Part shown: piece after piece, positions 24,471 through 33,331 of the stretch | Layout of the letters: each line of letters starts with the position of its first letter | How positions within the stretch are numbered: position 1 is the stretch's first letter | Assembly (NCBI RefSeq): GCF_036492635.1 | Contig: NZ_AP025305.1 | Location: forward strand, 4,234,000-4,297,999 | DNA length: 64,000 nucleotides | Source of the DNA: Aureibacter tunicatorum | GTDB lineage: Bacteria; Bacteroidota; Bacteroidia; Cytophagales; Cyclobacteriaceae | Reading direction: 5' to 3' | The notes under the pieces: model-generated | Seen by the model: the letters and a program-made list of their open reading frames with translations, nothing else | What the model was told of the DNA's origin: nothing | The model's database searches: none | Program-made: the position numbers and the translations under genes

Positions 24471-24701
24471 TTAATTAACCTCAAAGCCTGCAACCATGGA
24501 GAGTGACATCAGACTTGGAATATTTTTAAGATTCGCCTGAATTTGCTCATCGTCTTCTTTGGACAATGCATCCGTAACAATGATAATCACTTCATGATTC
24601 TCAGAAGGAACTACCTCGCAGCTTGGTAATTTTTCAATGGAATCAATTAATTCTTCTTTTTTTCCTTCAATTGGATATGCTATGTAACTCTTAACAGGCA
24701 T
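24471..24701 (-). CDS. napD: Nitrate reductase Tat-signal chaperone NapD
   Basis: This small cytosolic chaperone binds the NapA Tat signal and holds back export until the cofactor is inserted. The start MPVKSYIAYPIEGK, the alternating beta/alpha pattern, the VPSENHEVIIIVTD strand and the ending SLSMVAGFE fit the NapD family (about 76-90 residues). ATG 24701 is preferred to an in-frame GTG seven codons upstream because NapD proteins normally begin at this point. It is the first gene of the nap operon. Confidence 0.88.
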   Translation of the reverse strand: MPVKSYIAYPIEGKKEELIDSIEKLPSCEVVPSENHEVIIIVTDALSKEDDEQIQANLKNIPSLMSLSMVAGFEVN

Positions 24702-24964
24702 CGTTTTGTTTTTTTCAAACACAAGATTTTTATATTAAAATCTGTATTTCAAAAACTGAACTATTTGTATGTATAATTATTCTAAATAGAGAAAGGCTTG
24801 AAAAATAAGGAAAACACTAATGGACAGGACATAAATCATCTAAAGCTAAATCACTTTATAAACTATAACATCGAAATGATTTTTTAAAAAATTAGATTTA
24901 TAATAAAAAAAATCGTTCAAATCCAAACATTTTCAATTTTGATTGCTTTATAAGAAAGTTTTTG

Positions 24965-24980
24965 ATTGAAATATTTCAAT
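24965..24980. promoter_or_regulatory. 16-bp perfect palindrome, candidate FNR/CRP-type site
   Basis: ATTGAAATATTTCAAT is its own reverse complement and contains TTGA-N6-TCAA, the half-site layout of FNR/CRP-family operators. It sits 20 bp before the porin ATG in the divergent napD/porin intergenic region. The link to anaerobic or nitrate control is inference; AT-rich palindromes can arise by chance. Confidence 0.4.
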
Positions 24981-25000
24981 TAACACCAAAGTAATCAGCA

Positions 25001-26353
25001 ATGAAAAGAAATTTTACCGTTAAATCATTCAGCTTCAGCCTTTTATTTTTCTTGATCATTTCCCTTCCTTCATTTGCCCAAGAAATAAAAATCGACGCGC
25101 AATTAAGACCTCGTGGAGAAATGAGACACGGGGTGTTTTCACTAGTGGACAAAGACCAAGATGCCATATTCGGTGTCACTCAACGGGCTCGAATCAACTT
25201 CCATTACGATTCTGAGAAAATAAAAATCGGATTCTCCGTTCAAGACGTTAGAACTTGGGGTGATACCCAACAAGCCGCTCTTAATGATGGAGCGAGAACA
25301 GCCATTGCTCGCGCATGGGCAGAAGTATTTTTTCTTCCAAGTTTTTCTTTAAAACTCGGCCGCCAAGCCATCTCCTATGATGACGAGCGAATTTTTGGTG
25401 CATTGGATTGGGCGAACCAAGGCCGTTTTCACGATGCGGGTATATTTAGGTTTTCAAAAAATGGCTTCAAAGCCGACCTAGGATTGGCTTTTAATAGAAA
25501 TTCCCAAGCATTTGGAACACCTGTGGATGGAGATGTCGACTCCTACTATAATGTCAACAACTATAAAAACATGCAATACCTTTGGCTACACAAAGACTGG
25601 GAGACATTGAAACTTAGTTTGTTGTTCATCAACAATGGCTACCAAGCGTCTAATGTAAACGCTAATAATACTGTTACAGATTCAACAAATGTTTACACTC
25701 AAACCTACGGTTTTTACTTAGAGAAAGAGATAGGCAATTTAGACATTGATGTGTCATTTTACATACAGTCAGGAGAAGATAGAGTAGCTCAAAATAACGT
25801 TTGGGTGCCTAGAGATGTTAGCGCTTACTTATGGGCGATATGGTTGAAATATCACTTTACCAAAAAATTCAATGTGCATATAGGCAGCGACTACCTATCA
25901 GGGACAGAGTTGAATGGCAATGAGACAAAGAACAAAAGTTTCAATCCTTCATTTGGAACCAACCATAAATTTTACGGAATTATGGACTACTTCTATGCCG
26001 GCAATGGACATAGAAATGTTGGGCTTTGGGACGCTCATATCGGCGCTGGATATACTTTCTCAAAGAAATTCAAAGCGGACCTTACTGTGCATAACTTCAC
26101 GTCAACAGCCCAAATCCTTCAGTCTGTCGGAGGAGCCAAAGAAGATGATCAATTGGGAACTGAATTTGACCTGACTTTCGGATACAACCCAACAAAAGGC
26201 GTTGCGATAATAGGTGGTTATTCTCAAATGGTGGCATCCACAACCATGGAAACACTAAAAGGAGGAGACTCCAATGCTACTCAAAACTGGCTTTGGGCTC
26301 AGGTCAATATCAATCCTACAATTTTCAAATGGAAGAAAAAGAAAGAAAAATAG
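25001..26353 (+). CDS. Alginate-export-family outer-membrane porin
   Basis: This is a predicted outer-membrane beta-barrel. The signal peptide ends at SLPSFAQ|E (about residue 26). The remaining ~424 residues show alternating aromatic/polar strands, with the opening KIDAQLRPRGEMRHG and the LGRQAISYDDERIFG segment typical of the alginate_export porin family. The name reflects the Pseudomonas AlgE founder; most Bacteroidota members have unknown substrates. It is transcribed divergently from napD, so a role in nitrate/nitrite passage is possible (inference from position only). The C-terminal lysine-rich end is unusual for a barrel, which normally ends in an aromatic residue. Confidence 0.8.
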   Translation: MKRNFTVKSFSFSLLFFLIISLPSFAQEIKIDAQLRPRGEMRHGVFSLVDKDQDAIFGVTQRARINFHYDSEKIKIGFSVQDVRTWGDTQQAALNDGARTAIARAWAEVFFLPSFSLKLGRQAISYDDERIFGALDWANQGRFHDAGIFRFSKNGFKADLGLAFNRNSQAFGTPVDGDVDSYYNVNNYKNMQYLWLHKDWETLKLSLLFINNGYQASNVNANNTVTDSTNVYTQTYGFYLEKEIGNLDIDVSFYIQSGEDRVAQNNVWVPRDVSAYLWAIWLKYHFTKKFNVHIGSDYLSGTELNGNETKNKSFNPSFGTNHKFYGIMDYFYAGNGHRNVGLWDAHIGAGYTFSKKFKADLTVHNFTSTAQILQSVGGAKEDDQLGTEFDLTFGYNPTKGVAIIGGYSQMVASTTMETLKGGDSNATQNWLWAQVNINPTIFKWKKKKEK

Positions 26354-26380
26354 ATCAGTTTTAATAATCTAATATATTAT

Positions 26381-26424
26381 TAATCACAAAAAAGGAAGCT
26401 TTAAAGCTTCCTTTTTTGTGATTA
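26381..26424 (+). terminator. Terminator of the porin gene: 44-bp perfect palindrome
   Basis: The sequence from 26381 to 26424 equals its own reverse complement at every position (core AAGGAAGCTT/AAGCTTCCTT with flanking A and T runs). It is an unusually long, perfectly paired bidirectional terminator. Confidence 0.85.
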
Positions 26425-26666
26425 TTTGAAATTACTTTTTCACCTCTTTTTACAAAAAGAATCAAAATTAAATTCAGCCATCAAGAAATATACACTTATT
26501 CAATCAAGGTAATTAGTACATATCGATATCATTTTTAAATTCACCTCAATAACTTAATTAAACATCACCTAAAACAACTACTTGACCTTTATTTATCAAA
26601 TAAGAACTTCCGATACACGCTTAATATCCATAACTTGCATATTCATCGTTTAGACCTATCGGAATA
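26425..26666. other. Rest of the 313-bp gap before the GlmU-like gene
   Basis: AT-rich sequence without an open frame or hairpin that I can support; presumably it holds the promoter of the GlmU-like gene, but no box fits the consensus well. Confidence 0.5.
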
Positions 26667-27857
26667 ATGAATGTAATTATATACGAAAACAAAGAGTGCA
26701 GAAAGAACTTATTGCCATTCACATATACAAGAGCAATCGCTCAAATCAGAGTTGGTATTTTCACCTTATTGGAAAAGTGGGAGAAGCACCTTAAGGCTTC
26801 TATAAACGAATTCGATTTTGATATTGAAAATACAGAAAAAATAAAGACAGAAACTCTGTATATCAATGCTTCTTGTCTTCCTACATCAACTCTTGCCCAG
26901 TCTGTCAACTCGCTTTACACAGGGGAAAAGCTTACTGACAATAATGACGAACTGATTGCATTCAAAACAAGCGATGAAACTTCTATTGACAAATTAGCCA
27001 AGCGTATCTTGGACGAGGAGCCTAAGTTCTTAAAAAAGTCGTGGGATATATTTGCTCATAATGGCGAACAAATCAGAAACGATTTTCCTTTGGCTATCGA
27101 TGGCAAACAATCAGAGCCTATCGAAGACCCTTATACAATAGTATACAACCCTCGTCAAGTATTCATCGAAAAAGGTGTGAAAATTCGAGCGGCGATACTC
27201 AACGCAGACAACGGCCCAATCTATATAGGGAAAAACGCCGAAATACAAGAAAACAGCGTTATCCAAGGCCCTTTTGGTCTTTGCGAAGGAGCTGTGATCA
27301 ACATGGGGGGCAAAATGAGAAGAAATACCACAATCGGCCCCTATAGCAAAGTAGGGGGAGAGATCAGCAATTCAGTGATTCTTGGCTACAGCAATAAAGG
27401 CCATGAAGGCTTTTTGGGAAATTCGGTCATTGGAGAATGGTGCAACTTGGGAGCCGATACGAATACTTCCAATCTCAAAAACAACTATTCCGAAGTCAAA
27501 GTTTGGGACTACAACACCGAGAAGTTGTCCGGCACCGGCCTACAATTTTGCGGACTACTGATGGGAGATCATTCCAAAGCAGGAATCAACACTATGTTCA
27601 ATACTGGAACAGTCGTTGGAATAGCCGCTAATATATATGGCGGAGGTTTTCCTCCTAAGTTCATTCCTTCATTTTCTTGGGGAGGAGCTGACGGATTTAC
27701 TACTCACGCATTTGACAAAATGCTGGATACCGCTGAAAAAGTCATGGCTAGAAGACTTCGTAAACTTGAAAAAGAAGACATAGAGAATCTAAAAAACATA
27801 TTTGAAAAAACTCGCAAATTCAGACTTTGGGAACAGAAGGAAAGCATTAATGTCTAA
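26667..27857 (+). CDS. GlmU-like sugar-phosphate nucleotidyltransferase
   Basis: This is a cytosolic protein with an N-terminal nucleotidyltransferase-like region and a left-handed beta-helix. The start (MNVIIYENKECRKNLLPFTYTRAIAQIRVGI) is the distinctive opening of a Bacteroidota GlmU-related family. Hexapeptide-like repeats (I-x-x-N-A-x-I-x-x-x) follow from about residue 165 to 350, including GPIYIGKNAEIQ, TTIGPYSKVGG and GDHSKAGINTMFNTGT. The repeats resemble those of GlmU, which makes UDP-GlcNAc, but the classical GlmU N-terminal Rossmann signature is not evident. The true substrate is therefore uncertain; a role in cell-envelope sugar nucleotide supply is plausible. 396 residues is close to the family norm. 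Confidence 0.8.
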   Translation: MNVIIYENKECRKNLLPFTYTRAIAQIRVGIFTLLEKWEKHLKASINEFDFDIENTEKIKTETLYINASCLPTSTLAQSVNSLYTGEKLTDNNDELIAFKTSDETSIDKLAKRILDEEPKFLKKSWDIFAHNGEQIRNDFPLAIDGKQSEPIEDPYTIVYNPRQVFIEKGVKIRAAILNADNGPIYIGKNAEIQENSVIQGPFGLCEGAVINMGGKMRRNTTIGPYSKVGGEISNSVILGYSNKGHEGFLGNSVIGEWCNLGADTNTSNLKNNYSEVKVWDYNTEKLSGTGLQFCGLLMGDHSKAGINTMFNTGTVVGIAANIYGGGFPPKFIPSFSWGGADGFTTHAFDKMLDTAEKVMARRLRKLEKEDIENLKNIFEKTRKFRLWEQKESINV

Positions 27858-27994
27858 AGAAAAGCTATTCTTATGATTTGAAAGAAATCATTTTATTTCT
27901 CTTTGAAAAAGCACAAAGAGGAATAATCGATAAGGCAAAAAGTTAGAAAATATTTGGACAAATCAACTCCAATTATGACATTTACAATCCTTTA

Positions 27995-28071
27995 GGGGCA
28001 TTAGCTCAGCTGGCTAGAGCACTACGCTGGCAGCGTAGGGGTCAACGGTTCGAATCCGTTATGCTCCACCA
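27995..28071 (+). tRNA. tRNA-Ala (anticodon GGC)
   Basis: A complete cloverleaf: acceptor GGGGCAT / ATGCTCC with the G3-U70 pair that marks alanine tRNAs, D-arm GCTC/GAGC, anticodon stem CTACG/CGTAG with loop CTGGCAG (anticodon GGC), T-arm AACGG-TTCGAAT-CCGTT, and an encoded ACCA end at 28068-28071. Confidence 0.96.
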
Positions 28072-28100
28072 AAAGCCGTATATCTTTTACGGCTTTTTTA
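28070..28100. terminator. Bidirectional terminator between tRNA-Ala and the cytochrome operon
   Basis: The stem AAAAGCCGTA / TTACGGCTTTT, with an A-run left and a T-run right, starts at the tRNA CCA end and reaches the stop codon of the converging cytochrome b gene. Confidence 0.8.
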
Positions 28101-29501
28101 CTTATCTGCTTTTTTTGCTTTTAAAAACGCGACCAAAGCAGCCAATTCACTTTCGCTTAAAGAACCTCCAAAAGCAGGCATATTTCCTCCGCCATTGACG
28201 ATACGAATCACCATTTCCGAAGAAGTAAGCCTATATTCAATTTGTGTCAAATCAGGTCCCCTAGCTCCTCCATACTCTCCGATCTTATGACAATAAAGAC
28301 AACCTTTGTCATAAAAAAGCTGAGCGCCTTTAACAACTTCCGCCGAAGAATTATCAACAATATCAGCTGGCAATGGCTTAGTGTCGAATTTTGGCGACCA
28401 TGGCGACCTCATTCCTTCAACAGTGAATGCAATAATCACCATAACCGTAAACACCACACCAATTATCGCCCAAGGCCTTCTCATAGGATGTCTTTCCTTC
28501 CGCTTGGATAAAAATGGAACAGCAAACATCAAGAACAAAATGATCAAAGGACCAAATGCAATTACATAACTTTCTATTTTAGGCGGCATCAATGCAAAAA
28601 TCGCAAAAACCCAAGATAGGTACCAATCTGGTTTGGGATTGGCATAAATACTATCCGGCCTAGGCGGCCCCAACAATTCCGGAGCACCCTTATATATCGC
28701 CAAAAATGTGATAATCAAAATAACCACCGTTCCAAAAACCACATCTCTCCAAGCCGCGAAAGGGAAAAAAGGCACGCCCTCTTTTTTCAACATTCCTTCA
28801 TACCAGTCTCTATAGTCTTCCTTTCCTAAAAGGCGTCCTCTTTTAGGAGGCTCGGAAATACCATTTCTAAATACCAAATAAACATGAAACGCTGTAAATG
28901 CGAATAACAAAGCTGGAACAACAAAAACATGGTAAGCATAAAAACGGCTCAAAGTATATCCTCCGATAGTTTCTCCACCAATCAAGAAGTAAGCTATGCT
29001 CTTCCCTATCAATGGAATTCTCCCCAACTGCTCCGCGGCGACTACAGCAGACCAGACACCTGTATCGTCCCACCTTAACAACTGGCCTGTAAAACCCATC
29101 ACAATGGTCAACAACAGTAAAACAATTCCCGTAATCCACTGCATTTCTCTTGGGAATTTATAAACAGCCATCAAGTAAACTCTTATCATATGAATTCCCA
29201 TCAAAAGAATCATACCTGAGGCTCCAAAGTAATGCATTCCTCTTAACCAGCTGCCCAAAACCGCTTGGTTTGAGATATATTTTAATGATTCATAAGCTGT
29301 TTCCACAGAAGGTTGATACAATAAGGACAAGCCTATACCTGTGACCACTTGAAGCATAAAGCAGAACAAGGTCGCGCTACCGAAGACATAAGACCACTTG
29401 GCCCCCGGAGGCACCAAATGCGTTGCCAAAGGAACCACCAAAGCGGAAACACCTGTTCGATCATCAAGCCAATCCCATATTTTCAACATTCTTTTTTTCA
29501 T
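28098..29501 (-). CDS. Cytochrome b of a bc/b6f-type complex fused to a C-terminal cytochrome c domain
   Basis: This is the quinol-oxidising membrane subunit. The 467 residues combine a full cytochrome b (N-terminal four-helix heme part and C-terminal subunit-IV-like part in one chain) with a C-terminal c domain. Heme-b histidine pairs lie in helices LRGMHYFGASGMILLMGIHM and YAYHVFVVPALLFAFTAFHV. The Qo-site motif is PDWY, the variant of PEWY. The c domain has CLYCH at 401-405, with a probable Met ligand in NMPAF. It is the last gene of the oxidase-bc operon, 34 bp after the Rieske gene. The fusion removes the need for a separate cytochrome c1 gene. Confidence 0.93.
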   Translation of the reverse strand: MKKRMLKIWDWLDDRTGVSALVVPLATHLVPPGAKWSYVFGSATLFCFMLQVVTGIGLSLLYQPSVETAYESLKYISNQAVLGSWLRGMHYFGASGMILLMGIHMIRVYLMAVYKFPREMQWITGIVLLLLTIVMGFTGQLLRWDDTGVWSAVVAAEQLGRIPLIGKSIAYFLIGGETIGGYTLSRFYAYHVFVVPALLFAFTAFHVYLVFRNGISEPPKRGRLLGKEDYRDWYEGMLKKEGVPFFPFAAWRDVVFGTVVILIITFLAIYKGAPELLGPPRPDSIYANPKPDWYLSWVFAIFALMPPKIESYVIAFGPLIILFLMFAVPFLSKRKERHPMRRPWAIIGVVFTVMVIIAFTVEGMRSPWSPKFDTKPLPADIVDNSSAEVVKGAQLFYDKGCLYCHKIGEYGGARGPDLTQIEYRLTSSEMVIRIVNGGGNMPAFGGSLSESELAALVAFLKAKKADK

Positions 29502-29535
29502 AATGGAAATATTTTTATCTCTATCAAAAAATGAA

Positions 29536-30054
29536 TTAGCCGTCTTTAAGCGTTGTAATCGGCAATGCCTGCGTCATAATCTCAACATTGCCTTTATTTA
29601 ACCTAACCATATACCGTGTCAATGGCTTAGGAGGAGGGCCAGATGCCACACTTCCATCTTTATAATAAACACCGCCATGGCATGGACAAAGAAATAACTC
29701 AGAGTTTGCTTCCCACCTTACTGGACAACCCAAATGAGCACAATTAATGGCAAATGCTGTATATTCGTTTTCATTGTCTTTTCTCAACCACGAAGCTGTT
29801 CTTGATATTGTCTTGGCCCATTCATCCGGATCACTATCTTCAAACGTTACTAAAACCGTTTTTCCGACTTCAAAATCGTTATTCTTTCCCACGCTTCTCC
29901 AAACCTGCTTTTTACGCTTGATTAATGGTTGCAATAGGGCTCCGATTACCGGTATTGTTACTATACCGGCAGAAATTCCCCCAAGCCAAAAGCTTAGTTT
30001 TGTCAAAAACGACCTTCTGCCGAGTTCTTTATTATCTCGTTTGCATTCACTCAT
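29536..30054 (-). CDS. Rieske [2Fe-2S] protein
   Basis: This is the high-potential Fe-S subunit of the quinol:cytochrome c oxidoreductase. A Tat signal-anchor (GRRSFLTKLSFWLGG, near residue 13, with a hydrophobic helix after it) is followed by the cluster-binding boxes CAHLGC and CPCHGG, whose two Cys and two His hold the cluster and whose outer cysteines form the usual disulfide. 172 residues is normal. It overlaps the upstream small oxidase-subunit gene by 8 bp and is followed by the cytochrome b/c fusion. Confidence 0.95.
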   Translation of the reverse strand: MSECKRDNKELGRRSFLTKLSFWLGGISAGIVTIPVIGALLQPLIKRKKQVWRSVGKNNDFEVGKTVLVTFEDSDPDEWAKTISRTASWLRKDNENEYTAFAINCAHLGCPVRWEANSELFLCPCHGGVYYKDGSVASGPPPKPLTRYMVRLNKGNVEIMTQALPITTLKDG

Positions 30055-30283
30055 TTTCTGCCTCCTTCTCGCTTATTTCTTTGATTTCAATTCTCATGTC
30101 CCAGATCCATCCATAAACTCCGTAAGCGAGCAATGCCAATCCAATTAATGACAACACATACAAAGTCACAATTCCCCAAAATATAAATGTTATGCCAAAA
30201 GCTACCACTAAAGGATACCAGGTTGGCGCAGGCAAATAAGGAGGATAAGCTTTATGTTTTTGCTTTTTCTCATTCTCTGACAT
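30047..30283 (-). CDS. Small membrane subunit of the oxidase (subunit IV-like)
   Basis: A 78-residue protein with charged ends and two hydrophobic helices (about 22-42 and 44-60). It begins MSENEKK and contains YPPYLPAPTWYPLVVAFG, a pattern seen in small caa3-oxidase subunits of Bacteroidota. The position between ctaG (3-bp gap) and the Rieske gene (8-bp overlap) supports an oxidase-subunit role. The similarity is one of pattern and context rather than a diagnostic motif. Confidence 0.7.
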   Translation of the reverse strand: MSENEKKQKHKAYPPYLPAPTWYPLVVAFGITFIFWGIVTLYVLSLIGLALLAYGVYGWIWDMRIEIKEISEKEAENE

Positions 30284-30286
30284 AAG

Positions 30287-31087
30287 TCAACTTACTTTTT
30301 CATTAGACATCCATTTAAAGAAAATAACCATGGAAATAGATAAATAAATCAAACATCCAGGCACCCACATGATAAGGCCGGCAACTTGCTGATCGGATCT
30401 AGGGCTGACTTTCCAATCGTTTACCACCAATGATTGTAAATTTCCCGACATAACATTTTCCGAAAATTTCGGGTATAAGATCTTAGGAGAAAACGCGATA
30501 GCAATGCCTAGCAAACTGCATGCGATGCAAGCTGTCACCAAATACGAAATTCCTTTCATTGGCGCCAATCTATTAGAATAATCAGGATTCAATACTGGAT
30601 AATAAAACCACAAGCCTATCAATAAACTCAATAAATAAACCAAGGGCTGTATATTCGACCATTGCTCAGGTGTAGGACATATCCTAAACAATGGCATGCT
30701 TTCATTCACAAACCCAGGCGCGTGAATCAACCACATAAACAATACAAACACTACCCAAGACAATACTGGTCTCAATTTCACTTTTCTTCCTTGCCATTTC
30801 TCACCTGTTCCATCCAAACTCAAAAACAGTAATGCTGGCAATAACATCAAAATAGCGACGTGCTGGAGCATATGCGCATAAAACAAATATCCATGAGCCA
30901 AATATGCCAAGGGAGAAGAAAGCGCTACAATCACCACAATTAATGCTATAATCCATAAGATATAATTCTTTAAGCTTGCCCCTCCTCTTTTTATCATTAT
31001 GAACAAGGCCACAAGCAAAACCAAATATATTGGCAGCTCTCCTAAGCTAAAAACCCATTGCTTCCATATGTCAATTGCTAATATCAT
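30287..31087 (-). CDS. ctaG: CtaG-like cytochrome c oxidase assembly protein (caa3_CtaG family)
   Basis: This is an integral membrane protein (266 residues, about seven hydrophobic helices) of the caa3-type CtaG family, which helps assemble heme-copper oxidases, probably through copper insertion. The family's conserved histidine in HMLQHVAILMLLPALL is visible, as is the HAPGFVNE segment. The start at 31087 is chosen because its ATG overlaps the subunit III stop in a TGATG arrangement and gives a normal N terminus. The longer reading from 31159 would run 72 bases back into subunit III. Confidence 0.85.
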   Translation of the reverse strand: MILAIDIWKQWVFSLGELPIYLVLLVALFIMIKRGGASLKNYILWIIALIVVIVALSSPLAYLAHGYLFYAHMLQHVAILMLLPALLFLSLDGTGEKWQGRKVKLRPVLSWVVFVLFMWLIHAPGFVNESMPLFRICPTPEQWSNIQPLVYLLSLLIGLWFYYPVLNPDYSNRLAPMKGISYLVTACIACSLLGIAIAFSPKILYPKFSENVMSGNLQSLVVNDWKVSPRSDQQVAGLIMWVPGCLIYLSISMVIFFKWMSNEKVS

Positions 31088-31674
31088 CAGATCAAAGGCT
31101 TTAAGTAAACAAAGAAGAAAACAAAGATCCATACTACATCCACAAAGTGCCAATACCATTCGGCCACAAGCATTCCCGGAGGAATTTGCTCATTTCCAAC
31201 TCCGTAGCCAAATATTCTGCATAACATCCATGTGACTATCAAAATTATCAAGCCAACAAACACGTGGAAAGCGTGAAAGCCTGTCAATGTGAAAAATGCC
31301 GATCCAAAAATATCTTTATCTATAGTCACTTCTTCGCTGAAGAGATTTAGATACTCTGTCGCTTGACCAAATAAAAACACCGCTCCAAAGACAATCGTAA
31401 TAGCCAAGTATATAAGCGCCAACTTATCCTTGCCTTTCCTAAGCGCATTGGACCATAATGCTATCGTACCACTGCTTGCAAACAAGAAAATCGAAAAGAA
31501 ACCTGTTCTTTCTACCTGCAGATGCTTTGAAGATTCGCTCCAATCCATGGATAAATTCCTAAAATACACAAAGGCAATAATCAAAGCTGCGAAAAACAAA
31601 GCCTCTGATGCCAAAAGCAATTGAATCATCAATCTTGATTGTTTGTACCTTATTGCCGATTCATTCACCATCAT
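31087..31674 (-). CDS. Cytochrome c oxidase subunit III
   Basis: A membrane subunit of the heme-copper oxidase. 195 residues and five hydrophobic helices correspond to the short bacterial CoxC form. The SEALFFAALI helix and the glutamate/histidine-rich LTGFHAFHVFVGL and AEWYWHFVDVVWIFVF segments are diagnostic. It overlaps subunit I by 14 bp upstream and shares one base with ctaG downstream, which indicates translational coupling. Confidence 0.93.
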   Translation of the reverse strand: MMVNESAIRYKQSRLMIQLLLASEALFFAALIIAFVYFRNLSMDWSESSKHLQVERTGFFSIFLFASSGTIALWSNALRKGKDKLALIYLAITIVFGAVFLFGQATEYLNLFSEEVTIDKDIFGSAFFTLTGFHAFHVFVGLIILIVTWMLCRIFGYGVGNEQIPPGMLVAEWYWHFVDVVWIFVFFFVYLKPLI

Positions 31675-33331
31675 TTCTTTGATTTGTTTTTTCCCAATCT
31701 ATAAGAGGCCTGGAAGTTTTGACTTCATCCAGTTCATCAAAATTTTTCAAACTTGGCGGAGAAGAAGCGAACCACTCAATCGTCCAAGCGTACCAAGGAT
31801 TTGAAGAAGCTTTCATTCCCTTTCTCAGACTATGAAAAATATTAAAAATAAATATCAACATAGCGATCATCATTAATACTGCTCCCATCGTTGCTATGAA
31901 ATTCATAGAACCGTAATAAGGCAAATCCGGATAAGTATACACCCTACGAGGCATTCCCAACAAGCCCAGCAAGTGCTGAATTAAAAAGGTCATATTAAAA
32001 CCGATAAGAAAAAGCCAAAAATGCCACTGTCCCAACTTTTCAGACAGCATCTTACCGCTAATTTTTGGAAACCAATAATATATGCCCGCGAAAGAAGCAA
32101 ACAATGTGCCTCCCAAAAACACATAATGTATATGAGCTACCACAAAATATGTATCAGTAATATGCCAATCTATCGGAGCAATAGCGAAAGCAATTCCGCT
32201 TAAGCCACCTAATGTGAAATCTATCAAAAAGGCCACTGCGAATAACATGGATGTTGAAAAGAAAATTCTTCCTCCCCACATCGTGGCTGTCCAGTTGATT
32301 ACTTTTATTCCTGTTGGTATTCCTATCAACATGCTTGCCGCAGAGAAGAAAGTGTTTACGGGGTTTCCAAGCCCAACTGCGAACATATGATGCGCCCAAA
32401 CCCCAAACGACAATAAAGCTATAAACACAGTGCTCGCGGCAAGAGTCACATATCCATAAATTTTCTTACGACTAAATACCGGTATTACCTCCGAAATAAT
32501 TCCAAACGCAGGCAATGCTAAAATATACACCTCAGGGTGTCCAAATGCCCAAAATACATGTTGCCAGAGAACCGCAGAGCCTCCTGTCGCCGGCAAGAAA
32601 AAGTGCGCTTGCAATTGCCTATCCAACAACAGCATAAAGAGACCCGCATTCAATAATGGAAATGCTCCTAGTATCAGAAAGCTATTAAAGAACACCATCC
32701 ATACAAACAATGGCAGCTTATTCATCTTCATGCCTTTCACTCGCATGGTAATCGTAGTGACAATGAAATTAAGCGCAGCTCCTATACTTCCGATTCCTGT
32801 GACAATCAAGCCAATTGAGTAATAATCCAGTCCGGGAGTAAAAGAGTAATTTTTTTCACTCAAGGGCGCGTAACTAAACCAACCTGCATCTGGCGCTCCC
32901 CCTGCCAAATAACTAAAATTCAATAACAAACCTCCTAAAAGCGTGATCCAAAGGCTCATGGCATTCAGTCTTGGAAAAGCCATTTCATTCGCACCAATCA
33001 TCAAAGGAAGAAAATACGTACCCAATCCGATTAGCGTAGGCATCAACACAAGAAAAACCATCGTAGTCCCATGCATGGTAAACAGTTGATTGTACACTTC
33101 TGGTCCTAGCAAGTTCAATTCGGGCAGGGCCAATTGAGCCCGCATCAACATGGCTTCCGCTCCTCCTACAAGAAAAAAGAACAAAGCCATCCACAGGTAC
33201 ATTATCCCCAACTGCTTATGATCAGTGCTTGACAGCCATTGCAATAAACCATAGCCTGTTTTTATCGATGGCAATGGCGTTTCAGGCTCTGGAATCATAT
33301 TTCTTTTATATCCTTCCATCCATGATGTCAT
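31661..33331 (-). CDS. ctaD: Cytochrome c oxidase subunit I (heme-copper, aa3/caa3 type)
   Basis: This is the catalytic oxygen-reducing, proton-pumping subunit. The 556 residues have about 12 helices. Visible metal ligands are the low-spin heme His in TMHGTTM, CuB and crosslink residues in FGHPEVYILALP (His...Tyr), the HH pair in WAHHMFAVG and the heme pair in VVAHIHYVFLGG. The HPEVY tyrosine and the K-channel region identify an A-type enzyme. It overlaps subunit II by 4 bp (ATGA). Confidence 0.96.
   Translation of the reverse strand: MTSWMEGYKRNMIPEPETPLPSIKTGYGLLQWLSSTDHKQLGIMYLWMALFFFLVGGAEAMLMRAQLALPELNLLGPEVYNQLFTMHGTTMVFLVLMPTLIGLGTYFLPLMIGANEMAFPRLNAMSLWITLLGGLLLNFSYLAGGAPDAGWFSYAPLSEKNYSFTPGLDYYSIGLIVTGIGSIGAALNFIVTTITMRVKGMKMNKLPLFVWMVFFNSFLILGAFPLLNAGLFMLLLDRQLQAHFFLPATGGSAVLWQHVFWAFGHPEVYILALPAFGIISEVIPVFSRKKIYGYVTLAASTVFIALLSFGVWAHHMFAVGLGNPVNTFFSAASMLIGIPTGIKVINWTATMWGGRIFFSTSMLFAVAFLIDFTLGGLSGIAFAIAPIDWHITDTYFVVAHIHYVFLGGTLFASFAGIYYWFPKISGKMLSEKLGQWHFWLFLIGFNMTFLIQHLLGLLGMPRRVYTYPDLPYYGSMNFIATMGAVLMMIAMLIFIFNIFHSLRKGMKASSNPWYAWTIEWFASSPPSLKNFDELDEVKTSRPLIDWEKTNQRNDGE

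Noticed and set aside
24467-24493. napA start at 24493
   Set aside because: It would overlap napD and push the Tat motif nine residues further in; the ATG at 24466 directly after the napD stop is a better fit.
27899-27920. CTCTTTG/CAAAGAG inverted repeat after the GlmU-like gene
   Set aside because: Stem of only 7 bp and no T-run; not convincing as a terminator.
31088-31159. Longer start of ctaG at 31159
   Set aside because: The extra 24 residues would lie entirely within subunit III; the ATG at 31087 gives the typical TGATG coupling.
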